Shown: one piece after another, positions 6,954 through 16,096 of the stretch
How the letters are laid out: each line of letters opens with the position of its first letter
How positions within the stretch are numbered: position 1 is the stretch's first letter
Source: Bacillus massiliigorillae
Lineage (GTDB): Bacteria > Bacillota > Bacilli > Bacillales > DSM-1321
NCBI RefSeq assembly: GCF_000380245.2
Contig: NZ_HG428741.1
Coordinates: forward strand, 1,044,596 to 1,108,595
Direction of reading: 5' to 3'
Length of the DNA stretch: 64,000 nucleotides
The notes under the pieces: model-generated
Databases searched by the model: none
Told to the model about the DNA's origin: nothing
Seen by the model: only the letters and a program-made list of their open reading frames with translations
Made by a program: the position numbers and the translations under genes

Positions 6954-7358
6954 ATGAGTAGATTTTTATTACTGATTATCATTTTATTTTCATTTAATCT
7001 GATACTAGGCTGTTCAAAGAACGCCGAAAACAAAATAACTATATCAAAACTGAAGAACAACAAAGAACATCAGTTTATTGCATATAAAGAAGACATACCC
7101 CGTACAACAGCCAATAAAGTAGATTTGATTTTAACAAATGCTAATGGGAAGTCATATTCATTTACAGAAGAGTCTCCGCCACCACCGAATTATATGATCT
7201 ATTTTAATGATCGTAAAAAAGAAAATAAGCTTACTGTACATTCTATTTGGTTGAAAAAGGGAAATGAAACTATCTTAAAAAAAGATAATACATATATTGA
7301 GTTAAACGAAAATGATTCTAAATATATAAATGAAATAATTAATAATATAAAAAAATAG
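6954..7358 (+). CDS. Small lipoprotein, function unknown
   Basis: The start follows GATAGGAGG. The 134-residue precursor has a type II signal peptide with lipobox LILGC (Cys 20), so it is expected to be lipidated and held on the outer face of the membrane. The mature part carries a KVDLILTNANGKSYSF block, a run of four prolines and a hydrophilic, Asn/Lys-rich C-terminus. No family is recognised. Composition is very AT-rich like the surrounding accessory DNA, and no operon partner is adjacent. Confidence 0.7.
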   Translation: MSRFLLLIIILFSFNLILGCSKNAENKITISKLKNNKEHQFIAYKEDIPRTTANKVDLILTNANGKSYSFTEESPPPPNYMIYFNDRKKENKLTVHSIWLKKGNETILKKDNTYIELNENDSKYINEIINNIKK

Positions 7359-7870
7359 ACTATGATGCATTTTAACCCTACATAGTAAATAGAGTAAACA
7401 TTTCGAACGTCGTATTTAAATGTAAGTGGAAAAGCTTTTATGTAATAAAATAAAGAATTGTCTTTTGTGTGTATAGTTATGATTATCATTGCTTTCCGAT
7501 ACTTAAAAAGGTATTATAAAACTGATTATTTCGGAAATTACTTTGTGTTTTTTCGTATCTATTCGTAAAACGTTACTAAATGATTAGAAGTGACTTTGGA
7601 GTTGGGATACCAGCCTTGATATACCGTATCTTTTGGTATCCCATCTTTGTTCGGTAATATTTTTTTACTTAGAAGATTTCTAAGATTTAGCTAACGTTAG
7701 AGAAATAGTAATTAAAATTCTATTTCTTTATGCTCAATTTATCACAAAAAAGAGGTGGTTTTGAGGAATTAAATAAGTAAGTAAATGTAGGTTTGAATTA
7801 TGATGTTGGAATATAGAAGATGAAATTAAAAGAAGCTATTTTCCCATCGATTCCTCAAAAAAGTTCGTCA
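7359..7870. other. Non-coding stretch with one strong hairpin and a Fur-like site
   Basis: No convincing gene lies here. GGGATACCA (7604-7612) and TGGTATCCC (7634-7642) form a perfect 9-bp stem with a 21-base loop but no T run. A sequence around 7478-7496 (TATGATTATCATTG) resembles half of a Fur box. A second weak hairpin lies near 7700-7735. Confidence 0.4.
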
Positions 7871-7955
7871 TTTGTGTGATAGTAATTTTCGGACATTACG
7901 TATAAGTGATGAAAATTGTATAGTCTGTACTAAATTTATGATTTTAAGGAGATGG

Positions 7956-8177
7956 ATGAAAGTGTTATCAAATATCGGAGTTCCAGGATTAATATTAATT
8001 TTAGTTCTTGCACTAATTATTTTTGGGCCAAAGAAACTTCCAGAACTAGGTCGTTCTGTTGGACAAACATTGAGAGAATTTAAAAAATCAACAAAAGGTT
8101 TAATAGATGATGAAAAAGAGACGATTGAAACTAATTCGAAAATAACAGAAGAAACAAAAGATTCATTACAAAAATAA
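7956..8177 (+). CDS. tatA: Twin-arginine translocase subunit TatA/E family
   Basis: The chosen ATG follows TAAGGAG; an earlier in-frame start at 7872 has no ribosome binding site. The 73-residue protein begins with a short extracytoplasmic N-terminus and one membrane helix (PGLILILVLALIIFGP), then the hallmark FGPKKLPELGRSVG and an amphipathic helix, and ends in an acidic tail. These are the features of TatA, the pore-forming part of the Tat system that exports folded proteins. No tatC lies beside it, so it must work with a TatC encoded elsewhere. Its own terminator follows. Confidence 0.92.
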   Translation: MKVLSNIGVPGLILILVLALIIFGPKKLPELGRSVGQTLREFKKSTKGLIDDEKETIETNSKITEETKDSLQK

Positions 8178-8190
8178 ATGAATGTAAAGG

Positions 8191-8233
8191 ACTGACCTAA
8201 CAGTGATTTATTCGCTGTTAGGTCAGTCTTTTA
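8191..8233 (+). terminator. tatA terminator
   Basis: ACTGACCTAACAG and CTGTTAGGTCAGT form a perfect 13-bp stem followed by CTTTTATTATT. Confidence 0.85.
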
Positions 8234-8257
8234 TTATTAGAAGTTAACGGTATTTCA

Positions 8258-8544
8258 ACGTCCAACCTTACACCTGCTATGTTCGGAAATATGCCAATAT
8301 CTGTTTTGAAAACCAAAGACGGGTTTTCAAGAACAGTTCGTCTTATACATGTTGTCTAGCTCCCCTATTAGCATAAGCCATCTCGCTTTAGAAATGAAAA
8401 GCGTATTTCTTGAGCGAGTTGTCTTATGCTAATAGGGGCTAAAAGGGTAGCTTCAGCTTTTCGATATTGCCGCATAGCTCTTTTTTGATTTGGTGTAGAA
8501 CAGAAGAATATCATAAATCAAAAAAGACCGGTGACGGTATTTCT
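8258..8544 (+). repeat. bcr-type dispersed repeat with nested inverted repeat
   Basis: The ends (AACCTTACACCTGCTATG and AAAAGACCGGTGACGG) match the copies at 15448, 40581 and 54654. The middle is interrupted at 8357-8441 by a long imperfect inverted repeat (TAGCTCCCCTATTAGCATAA against its complement ending AATAGGGGCTA). The element sits just behind the tatA terminator. Confidence 0.7.
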
Positions 8545-8597
8545 GAATAGAAATAGAAAAATAGCTAAACATAAATAAATAGAAAGGAGCGTTTATA

Positions 8598-9386
8598 ATG
8601 CTTTTAACAAACGGGAAAAGAATTATGAAAGTTATTGCTATAACTTTTACAATTATAGGTGCTATGTTATTGACATTTTTTTGTAATGATGAGGCAAATG
8701 CAGTAAAGGCCATTCAAACAAAAGATATTCTACCTATTGATGAAAGCGATGAGAATCGAAAAGTGGCTTATTTAACATTTGATGATGGACCTTCTAAAAA
8801 CACGATTCCTATTTTAAATATTTTAGATCAATACAAAGTTAAGGCTACTTTTTTTGTGATGGCGAATTCTGCTCCTGAGGCTAAAGTGGGTTATAAAGAA
8901 ATGATTAAAAGAGGACATGCGATTGCCCTACATACATATACTCATGATTATCGTGAAATTTATGTCTCTAAAGATGCTTTCTTTCAAAATATTGAAAGGT
9001 TAGAGAAGTTTTTGAAAGATAATTATTCAATAGAATCAAATATTTTACGTTTTCCAGGTGGATCAAAAAATGTTTCAAGCAAAATTTATGGTGGCCCAAC
9101 AATTATGACTCAGATAACGTCACAGTGTGAGACGCGAGGGTATCGTTATTTTGATTGGAATGTGGATTCAAAGGATGGAATTAGTCCAACGGTCAGTGTG
9201 CAAACAATAACATCGAATGTGTTAAATGGTGCTAAAGGTAAGGAAAAAGTAATAATTTTACTACATGATATTAATTTAATGAAAAATACTGTAACAGCTC
9301 TTCCTACTATTATTGAAGGGCTGAAGTCTCAAGGATTTGCTTTTGATGTGATTGATGATAAAACAGAAGAAATGCAGTTCAAATAG
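8598..9386 (+). CDS. Polysaccharide deacetylase (NodB / carbohydrate esterase 4 type)
   Basis: The ATG follows GAAAGGAGC. The 262-residue protein has an N-terminal membrane anchor or signal (VIAITFTIIGAMLLTFFC) and then a full NodB domain. The motifs are present in order: TFDDGP near residue 58 (catalytic base and metal Asp), HTYTH near 114 (metal His pair), RFPGG near 153, DWNVDS near 191 and LLHD near 222. Such enzymes remove acetyl groups from N-acetylglucosamine of peptidoglycan or related polymers at the cell surface and often raise lysozyme resistance. The substrate cannot be told from sequence. It stands alone with its own terminator. Confidence 0.9.
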   Translation: MLLTNGKRIMKVIAITFTIIGAMLLTFFCNDEANAVKAIQTKDILPIDESDENRKVAYLTFDDGPSKNTIPILNILDQYKVKATFFVMANSAPEAKVGYKEMIKRGHAIALHTYTHDYREIYVSKDAFFQNIERLEKFLKDNYSIESNILRFPGGSKNVSSKIYGGPTIMTQITSQCETRGYRYFDWNVDSKDGISPTVSVQTITSNVLNGAKGKEKVIILLHDINLMKNTVTALPTIIEGLKSQGFAFDVIDDKTEEMQFK

Positions 9387-9404
9387 CGAAGTTATGTCAT
9401 AAAA

Positions 9405-9460
9405 AAGACTTCCATTATTCTAAGGATTTCAGGGATTTTAATAGTGGAAGTCATTTCTTG
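9405..9460 (+). terminator. Terminator behind the deacetylase
   Basis: GACTTCCATTATT pairs with AATAGTGGAAGTC across a loop of about 20 bases. The T run after it is weak. Confidence 0.6.
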
Positions 9461-9557
9461 AAGCTATAATTTTCGACTAGAAAAAAGGTGTGCAAAAAAA
9501 ACGTATTTTTCTGTGTCAATATTTTGAACTGTCGCACTTAAAGTGTTAATATATCTG

Positions 9558-9571
9558 TGAAAACGTTTTAT
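9558..9571 (+). promoter_or_regulatory. Possible CcpA cre site upstream of odhA
   Basis: TGAAAACGTTTTAT agrees with the cre consensus except for the last two bases. It lies about 145 bases before odhA, a TCA-cycle gene for which carbon catabolite control would make sense. Confidence 0.4.
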
Positions 9572-9714
9572 ACTTCAAATGGGATAATACTCTTATTTTG
9601 AACAAACTTCTTTACATATGAAATTGATGTTCAACATTTAGTGAAAATGGGTATTATACAATGAAGGGTAATAGTTTTATACAATCATATACTTCATAAG
9701 GTGGGGGTTTAAAG

Positions 9715-12552
9715 ATGGCCAGCCATAGAATGGGTGGGAATCCATGGGGAAATTTAACGGGACCAAACTACGCATATTTATTAGAAAAATATGATCAGTA
9801 TGTGCAAGATTCAAGTTCCGTTGATTCAGAAGAAAAAGAGCTATTTGATGTATGGGGAGGTCCGGATGAAAGTGCGGCTACCTATGTTCAAGTAAGTGAA
9901 GGTACAACTAGGTTACAAAACACAAGCGCATTAAATATGCAAAAAATGAAATCAGCAGTAAAACTAGTAGCGCATATTCGTAAATATGGGCATCTTGCAG
10001 CGGACATTTATCCGTTAGGTAATGGTGAAGAAAGTACGATTTCTTTAGATTACAGAAGTTATGATTTAACAGAAGAAGATTTAAGAGCAATTCCAGCTAG
10101 ATTACTAGTTGAAGAAGCACCAAGCTTTGTAAAAGATGGGTTTGAAGCTGTTCAATACTTAAAAGAGCTTTATACAAAGACAATTGCATTCCAATTCCAT
10201 CATGTATATGATCTTAAAGAACGTGAATGGTTAACAAATCTTGTTGAGTCTGGAAGATTATTTCCGAAAATTTCTAATGAAAAGAAAATTTCTTTATTAA
10301 AACGTTTAGGAGAAGTTGAAGGCTTTGAAAAATTCCTTCATAAGACATTTGTCGGTCAAAAACGCTTCTCAGTTGAAGGACTGGATACATTAATTCCAAT
10401 CCTTGATGAATTAATTTCAGAATCCGTTCAAACCGGTACAAAGAGCATTAACATTGGTATGGCTCATAGAGGTAGATTGAACGTGCTTGCGCATGTTCTT
10501 GGAAAGCCATATGAAATTATATTTTCAGAGTTTCAAAATGCTCCAAACAAGGATTTAGTACCATCTGAAGGTTCAATTGGTATCAATTATGGTTGGACTG
10601 GGGATGTGAAGTATCACCTTGGTGGAGATAAGCAAATTAAAGCTGATAATACCGTTAAGGCAAGACTTTCATTAGCAAATAACCCAAGTCATTTAGAATT
10701 TGTTGGAGCTATCGTTGAAGGTTATTCTAGAGCTGTTCAAGATGACCGTACACAAGCTGGATACCCTAAACAAGATGTATCTAAATCACTTGCTGTCGTA
10801 ATTCATGGAGATGCTGCTTTCCCAGGGGAAGGTATTGTGGCAGAAACATTGAATTTAAGTAGATTAAAAGGTTTCCAAACAGGTGGATCAGTTCATATTA
10901 TTACTAACAATATGATTGGATTTACAACTGAAAGCTATGATTCTCGTTCAACAAAATATTCAAGTGATTTAGCGAAGGGCTATGAAATTCCGGTTGTACA
11001 TGTAAATGCAGATGATCCTGAAGCATGTTTAGCTGCTGTACACTTAGCGTTCTTATATAGAAAAGAATTTAAAAAAGATTTCTTGATTGATTTGATGGGT
11101 TACCGTCGTTTCGGACATAACGAAATGGATGAGCCTATGACTACTCAACCAACTACGTATACATTGATAAACAACCACCCTACTGTAAAAGAAATTTATG
11201 CAAATAAATTGATTGAAAATACAGTAATTACAAAAGAAGAATATGAAAAAATCGAAGAGGCTATTTATAGTAAATTGTCTGCTTCTTATGAAAAAATCTC
11301 AAATAGCAAAAAAGGTGTTACACGAGTTACAGAACCACCTGAAACAGTTGAAAAAGGTATTCCAAGTCAAATCACAGCAGTTAGCTTAGAGCGACTAATG
11401 AATGTTAATAATGAGTTATTAAAATACCCTGAAGGTTTCAATGTATTTAAGAAGCTAGAGCGTATTTTAAAACGTAGATTAGATGCATTTAAGGAAAACG
11501 GTAAGATTGATTGGGCTTTAGCTGAAACATTAGCATTCGGTACAATCTTAGAAGACGGAACACCAATTCGTTTATCAGGGCAAGATGCTGAACGTGGAAC
11601 ATTTGCTCATAGAAACTTAGTATTACATGATAGTGTGAATGGTTCATTACACACACCATTACACACTCTTCCAACGGCTAAAGCTTCACTTTCAGTTCAC
11701 AATAGTCCGTTAACTGAAACTGCAGTATTAGCATTTGATTACGGGTACGATGTATTTTCTCCAGAGACACTTGTTATTTGGGAAGCTCAATTTGGTGATT
11801 TTGCAAACGTTGCTCAAGTTATATTTGACCAATTCATTTCAGCAGGACGTGCTAAATGGGGACAAAAATCAGGGATTGTTATTTTATTACCACATGGATA
11901 TGAAGGACAAGGACCTGAACACTCTAGTGCACGTTTAGAAAGATATTTATCGCTAGCAGCAGAGAATAACTGGACAGTTGCAAACCTTTCTAGTGCAGCT
12001 CAATACTTCCATATTTTAAGAAGACAAGCGAAGATTCTTAAAACAGAAGAAGTGAGACCATTAGTATTAATGACACCAAAAAGCTTGCTAAGACATGCGA
12101 ATGCTGCATCAGTACCAGCTGCATTCACTGAAGAAAACTTCAAACTATTCTTTGAAGATCCTATTTCAGAATCTGTTGATAATAAATCAGTAAAACGACT
12201 TGTAATTAGCTCAGGTAAAATCAGTATTGATTTACATGAATATGCTGAAGCTCAAGAAGATGTGAAAGGTATTAAATTAGTTCGTTTAGAGCAAATTTAT
12301 CCATTCCCATATGAAGGAATTGAAGCATACTTTAAACAATTTACGAACTTAGAAGAAATTGTGTGGACACAAGAAGAGCCTAAGAACATGGGTGCTTGGT
12401 CATTTGTAGAACCAATTCTTAAGGACTTAGCTCCGGAGAACGTAAATGTTTGTTACAACGGAAGAAGAAGAAGATCAAGTACTGCGGAAGGTGATCCAAT
12501 CTTCCATAAATCAGAACAAGCTCGTATTATCGCTGAGGCATTTCAACAATAA
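9715..12552 (+). CDS. odhA: 2-oxoglutarate dehydrogenase E1 component
   Basis: The ATG follows AAGGTGGGGG. The 945-residue protein is the thiamin-diphosphate-dependent decarboxylase of the 2-oxoglutarate dehydrogenase complex, which converts 2-oxoglutarate to succinyl-CoA in the TCA cycle. Visible features include the N-terminal NPWGNLTGPNYAYL segment, GMAHRGRLNVLAHVLGKP near residue 246, HGDAAFPGEG near 357 and the GHNEMDEP block near 468 of the cofactor domain. The transketolase-like part follows, including LPHGYEGQGPEHSSARLERY near 728 and a C-terminal GRRRRSS segment. Length is as expected for the Bacillus enzyme. odhB follows after 20 bases, so the two form an operon ended by the terminator at 13826. 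Confidence 0.97.
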   Translation: MASHRMGGNPWGNLTGPNYAYLLEKYDQYVQDSSSVDSEEKELFDVWGGPDESAATYVQVSEGTTRLQNTSALNMQKMKSAVKLVAHIRKYGHLAADIYPLGNGEESTISLDYRSYDLTEEDLRAIPARLLVEEAPSFVKDGFEAVQYLKELYTKTIAFQFHHVYDLKEREWLTNLVESGRLFPKISNEKKISLLKRLGEVEGFEKFLHKTFVGQKRFSVEGLDTLIPILDELISESVQTGTKSINIGMAHRGRLNVLAHVLGKPYEIIFSEFQNAPNKDLVPSEGSIGINYGWTGDVKYHLGGDKQIKADNTVKARLSLANNPSHLEFVGAIVEGYSRAVQDDRTQAGYPKQDVSKSLAVVIHGDAAFPGEGIVAETLNLSRLKGFQTGGSVHIITNNMIGFTTESYDSRSTKYSSDLAKGYEIPVVHVNADDPEACLAAVHLAFLYRKEFKKDFLIDLMGYRRFGHNEMDEPMTTQPTTYTLINNHPTVKEIYANKLIENTVITKEEYEKIEEAIYSKLSASYEKISNSKKGVTRVTEPPETVEKGIPSQITAVSLERLMNVNNELLKYPEGFNVFKKLERILKRRLDAFKENGKIDWALAETLAFGTILEDGTPIRLSGQDAERGTFAHRNLVLHDSVNGSLHTPLHTLPTAKASLSVHNSPLTETAVLAFDYGYDVFSPETLVIWEAQFGDFANVAQVIFDQFISAGRAKWGQKSGIVILLPHGYEGQGPEHSSARLERYLSLAAENNWTVANLSSAAQYFHILRRQAKILKTEEVRPLVLMTPKSLLRHANAASVPAAFTEENFKLFFEDPISESVDNKSVKRLVISSGKISIDLHEYAEAQEDVKGIKLVRLEQIYPFPYEGIEAYFKQFTNLEEIVWTQEEPKNMGAWSFVEPILKDLAPENVNVCYNGRRRRSSTAEGDPIFHKSEQARIIAEAFQQ

Positions 12553-12572
12553 AGCAAAGAGGGGAAACTAAC

Positions 12573-13814
12573 ATGGCAGAAATCATTGTACCAGAATTAG
12601 CGGAATCAATTTCAGAGGGAACAATTGCTCAATGGCTTAAAAAACCAGGTGATGTAGTTGAAAAAGGCGATTATATCGCTGAGTTAGAAACAGATAAAGT
12701 AAATGTAGAGATTATCTCAGAACATAGTGGAGTTGTATCTAATCTTCTTAAAGAAGAAGGAGATACAGTTCAAGTAGGGGAAGCAATCGCAATCGTTGGA
12801 GAAGCTGCAGAAGGTCAAGCGCCTGCGCCAGCAGCGGAAGCTCCTGTAGCAGAAGCACCTAAAGCGGAGGCAGCTCCAGTTGCTAAAGAAGAACCTAAAA
12901 AAATCGGTGATGCTCCAATCGCTTCACCAGCAGCACGTAAATTAGCTCGTGAAAAAGGTATTGACTTAAGCGCTGTTGCAACGCATGATCCACTAGGACG
13001 CGTTCGTGTTCAAGATTTAAATAATCCAGTGGCACCTGCAGCACCAGCTCCTGTAGCAGCAACTCCTGCACCAGCAGCTAAGTCGGCAGAAGCACCAAAA
13101 CAACAATTTGATAAGCCTGTTGAAATTGTAAAAATGTCTCGTAGAAGACAAACAATTGCAAAACGTTTAGTAGAAGCTCAACATACTGCTGCAATGTTAA
13201 CTACTTTCAATGAAGTAGATATGTCAGCAATCATGGATTTACGTAAACGTAGAAAAGATCAATTCCAAAAAAATAATGATGTAAAATTAGGCTTCATGTC
13301 TTTCTTTACAAAAGCAGTAGTAGGTGCTTTGAAGAAGTATCCATTATTAAATGCTGAAATTCAAGGTGACGAGTTAGTTATCAAGAAGTTCTATGATATC
13401 GGTATCGCTGTAGCAGCTCCAGATGGTTTAGTTGTTCCAGTAGTAAGAGATGCTGATAAAATTGGCTTTGCTGGTATTGAGAAATCAATTGGTGAACTAG
13501 CTGAAAAAGCTCGTAATAACAAATTAGGTTTATCAGACCTAACAGGTGGTTCATTCACAATTACAAATGGTGGAACATTCGGTTCATTAATGTCTACACC
13601 AATTTTGAATGCTCCTCAAGTTGGTATTCTTGGTATGCATAAAACTCAATGGCGTCCAGTTGCTATTGATGAAAATACAATGGAAATCAGACCAATGATG
13701 TACATTGCGCTATCTTATGATCACCGTATCGTTGATGGTAAAGAAGCTGTTAGTTTCTTAGTGAAAGTTAAAGAATTATTAGAAGATCCAGAGCAATTAT
13801 TATTAGAAGGTTGA
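12573..13814 (+). CDS. odhB: 2-oxoglutarate dehydrogenase E2, dihydrolipoyl succinyltransferase
   Basis: It starts 20 bases after odhA behind AAGAGGGG. The 413 residues show the classic E2 layout. A lipoyl domain lies at 1-77 with the lipoylated Lys in ELETDKVNVE, then an Ala/Pro-rich linker, a peripheral subunit-binding domain near 116-152 (IASPAARKLAREKGIDL), a second Ala/Pro linker, and the acyltransferase core from about 185 to the end with the active-site SYDHRIVDG. It transfers the succinyl group to CoA and forms the complex core. The E3 subunit is not encoded here. Confidence 0.97.
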   Translation: MAEIIVPELAESISEGTIAQWLKKPGDVVEKGDYIAELETDKVNVEIISEHSGVVSNLLKEEGDTVQVGEAIAIVGEAAEGQAPAPAAEAPVAEAPKAEAAPVAKEEPKKIGDAPIASPAARKLAREKGIDLSAVATHDPLGRVRVQDLNNPVAPAAPAPVAATPAPAAKSAEAPKQQFDKPVEIVKMSRRRQTIAKRLVEAQHTAAMLTTFNEVDMSAIMDLRKRRKDQFQKNNDVKLGFMSFFTKAVVGALKKYPLLNAEIQGDELVIKKFYDIGIAVAAPDGLVVPVVRDADKIGFAGIEKSIGELAEKARNNKLGLSDLTGGSFTITNGGTFGSLMSTPILNAPQVGILGMHKTQWRPVAIDENTMEIRPMMYIALSYDHRIVDGKEAVSFLVKVKELLEDPEQLLLEG

Positions 13815-13825
13815 TATATATTTAG

Positions 13826-13863
13826 AAAAACTCCTGTGGATTCAATCCACAGGAGTTTTTTGT
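13826..13863 (+). terminator. odhAB terminator
   Basis: CTCCTGTGGATT and AATCCACAGGAG form a perfect 12-bp stem flanked by A5 and T6. Confidence 0.9.
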
Positions 13864-13977
13864 TTGGAATAAATGGTTACCTTACGAAAATGTAAGATGT
13901 ACGTAAGTAAATGCAATAGGTCATCCACTTACTATGCGATATATTTATGAAAGAGAAAAACCAGACGGAGGTTTTAT

Positions 13978-14290
13978 ATGAGACTTAGTGCATTTCAATT
14001 AAAAATATTTGCAATGGTCCTTATGGTACTAGATCAACTTCATACTTATATTCCTGGGATGTCTTTATGGTTTTCTATCGCTAGGGTTAACGGTGGGAAG
14101 TGTATCTGAATATACATTTGATGCTATGTTTGTATTTGATTTTCAATGAGCAATGGTGTTCGCAATTCCGTTTATATTACTATATAACGGTGAAAGTGGA
14201 GTGAATAATACATTCACTAAATATATGTTTTATTTCTTCTATCCGCTTCATTTATGGGCGATTTACACAATAGGTTACTTCACTATGTGA
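13978..14290 (+). pseudogene. TraX-family membrane protein, degraded
   Basis: An ATG with an upstream GGAGG encodes RLSAFQLKIFAMVLMVLDQL then HTYIPGMSLWFSIAR, the N-terminus of TraX-like acyltransferase-type membrane proteins. The frame then stops at about 14107. Later fragments in other frames continue the family (MVFAIPFILLYNGESG, FTKYMFYFFYPLHLWAIYTI) with further stops and missing central segments. A family member is usually well over 200 residues, while this remnant spans only about 310 bases. It is a clear decayed gene. The original role cannot be stated. Confidence 0.75.
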
Positions 14291-14393
14291 ATAAAAATAC
14301 AAACAAAATTATAAAAATAAGTCTAATCTTTTGAATTATATATGAAACCTATTATATAATGTCCTCATTGTACAACAAAGGGGGAGAACAACA

Positions 14394-14549
14394 ATGAATC
14401 AAGTTTCAGAAAAAAATTCAAAGGCTACAAATTGGGTTTTAGGTATTTGTGCGATTTTATTACTTTCAGGTTTTGCAGGGATTTTTTCAAATGGGGACCA
14501 ACAATCTTTAAGCACAAAAGCAGAAAAGATTTTAGAAATTCGTAATTAA
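14394..14549 (+). CDS. 51-residue single-span membrane protein
   Basis: The ATG follows AAGGGGGAG. The protein begins MNQVSEKNSKATNW, has one hydrophobic segment (VLGICAILLLSGFAGIF, about residues 15-31) and ends in a short polar tail. It looks like a real small gene because of the strong ribosome binding site and its compact, protein-like composition. Its family is unknown. The 14550-14755 stretch after it holds no other gene. Confidence 0.6.
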   Translation: MNQVSEKNSKATNWVLGICAILLLSGFAGIFSNGDQQSLSTKAEKILEIRN

Positions 14550-14755
14550 TTTATAGATATCAATAGTAATTTAAGGGGTATTTACTAATATTAGGTAATT
14601 AATATGGTGCATAAATGCATATAAAGGCAATGAATTATAAGGATTCATTGCTATTTTTTTTGAAATAAAAAATACAACTGGAAATTATTTTACAATGAAC
14701 GACTATTTTTTTATATGTTAAGGTTAATAGGACTTAGAGAAGAGGAGGAAATAAT

Positions 14756-15382
14756 ATGAAGAAATTACTATCTGTTCTAGTAATAACTGCTACTATGCTC
14801 CTGATATCTTTGGCACCTACGATTGAAGCGACAAAAGCAGAAGCTGCTTCAACATCTATAAAAAGAAATAGTAAAGGTGAAATTATACACACTGTCAAAG
14901 GAACTGAGAGTGTTAAAGATATAGCAGTAAAATATGGAGTATCTTTAGTAGAATTACTAAAGAAAAATAATATAAAAACGAAAACATTAGCAAACGGTAC
15001 ACAGCTCGTTTTACCTAAAACATTATCGTCTCAAGAAAAGGATTTAATGGCAAGGCTTGTACATGCTGAAGCAAAAGGTGAACCATATGTAGGGAAAGTA
15101 GCGGTAGCAAACGTTGTTTTAAATCGTGTTGATAGCAAAAAATTCCCTAATAACGTGAGCCAGGTTATTAAAGCAAAAGGTCAGTTTTCGCCAGTAGCAA
15201 ATGGTTCAATTAAAAAGCCTGCTTCTTTGGAAAGTAAAAAAGCTGTTAATGAAGCTATTGCTTTACAAGAAGAAGGTATAGAGGCAACTTTCTTTTATAA
15301 TCCAAGAAAGACAAATGATCGTTGGATTAAATCACTAAAAGTAATTAAGAAAATCGGTAACCATAATTTTTCAATTTTATAA
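14756..15382 (+). CDS. LysM plus SleB/CwlJ-type cell wall hydrolase
   Basis: The ATG follows AGAGGAGGAA. A signal peptide (about residues 1-31, ending TKAEAAS) leads into a LysM domain at about 43-89 (HTVKGTESVKDIAVKYGVSL), which binds peptidoglycan. A hydrolase domain of the SleB/CwlJ type follows to the end, with LMARLVHAEAKGEPYVGKVA, VANVVLNRV, GQFSPVANG and a terminal KIGNHNFS. These enzymes open spore cortex or wall peptidoglycan, usually as lytic transglycosylases. The Glu of HAEAKGEP is the likely catalytic acid. The 208-residue length and single LysM resemble secondary SleB-like proteins rather than the main germination enzyme. Confidence 0.88.
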   Translation: MKKLLSVLVITATMLLISLAPTIEATKAEAASTSIKRNSKGEIIHTVKGTESVKDIAVKYGVSLVELLKKNNIKTKTLANGTQLVLPKTLSSQEKDLMARLVHAEAKGEPYVGKVAVANVVLNRVDSKKFPNNVSQVIKAKGQFSPVANGSIKKPASLESKKAVNEAIALQEEGIEATFFYNPRKTNDRWIKSLKVIKKIGNHNFSIL

Positions 15383-15397
15383 GCTATAGCGCATAAG

Positions 15398-15442
15398 GCT
15401 GTTTGAAAAGTGATGTTTTATCACTTTTCAAACAGCTTTTTT
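15398..15442 (+). terminator. Terminator behind the wall hydrolase
   Basis: GCTGTTTGAAAAGTGA and TCACTTTTCAAACAGC form a perfect 16-bp stem followed by T6. Confidence 0.9.
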
Positions 15443-15447
15443 CAAAA

Positions 15448-15558
15448 GATAAGAAGGTATATAATTTTGCGGGGTGTCTAACCTTACACCTGCTATGCGG
15501 GAGTAAATCAAGGAGCATAAACATCAATCAAAAAAGACCGGTGACGGTTTTTCTTATC
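15448..15558 (+). repeat. bcr-type dispersed repeat, short copy
   Basis: It is bounded by GATAAGAA and TTCTTATC, an 8-bp terminal inverted repeat. Inside are GGTGTCTAACCTTACACC and AAAAGACCGGTGACGG. Compared with 40581 and 54654, about 80 central bases are missing. It lies directly behind a terminator T run. Confidence 0.75.
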
Positions 15559-15665
15559 AAATTGATTAATAAATTAAATGCTTTTGATATAATTTGATGT
15601 TTTGTTGAATATATGGAAGTGAGGCCAACGTTTAACTAGCTAATTGTGATGATGGAGTTGAGTAA

Positions 15666-15887
15666 ATGAGTATTCAAACAGTTACTATGAAACGATTAGT
15701 TTTGGGTTGTGTACTATTTGGAATACTAATTATTAGCGGAAGTTTGCAAGTTATTTTTTCTCCTTTTGTTATTGTTAGAGCTCTAATGTTGTTTTCTGTT
15801 ATTGTTTGCTCGATAGGATTGGGTGCATTTATAAGAGAACTTTTCGTACAGAGAAATAATATATCAAAAAACTCCACTAAAAATTAG
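15666..15887 (+). CDS. Small two-span membrane protein
   Basis: The ATG follows GATGGAGTT. The 73-residue protein has two hydrophobic segments, LVLGCVLFGILIISGSL (about 11-27) and ALMLFSVIVCSIGLGAFI (about 39-56), and a polar C-terminus rich in Asn, Lys and Ser. No family is recognised. It has no close operon partner; the helicase gene starts 210 bases on. Confidence 0.55.
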   Translation: MSIQTVTMKRLVLGCVLFGILIISGSLQVIFSPFVIVRALMLFSVIVCSIGLGAFIRELFVQRNNISKNSTKN

Positions 15888-16096
15888 CTTTCGTTATTAG
15901 TATAGATTAATTTATGATAGAAAAAACACGTTATTATTTGGAATAAAATTTGTGCAGGATTTGTTTATTCGATTGAGAAAAAGTCATATAAAGTTTTTTG
16001 CAATAATGTCTATCCTGTACAAGACAACTAATATATAATGTAACAGCATTTATAAAATAATTTTTTATATGAGATATAGCACATAAAGGATGAATC

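Noticed and set aside
8350..8445. Possible riboswitch fold
   Set aside because: The long stem lies inside a dispersed repeat and matches no known riboswitch core.
15403..15597. 64-codon plus-strand frame
   Set aside because: It runs through a perfect terminator stem and a bcr-type repeat and has no ribosome binding site.
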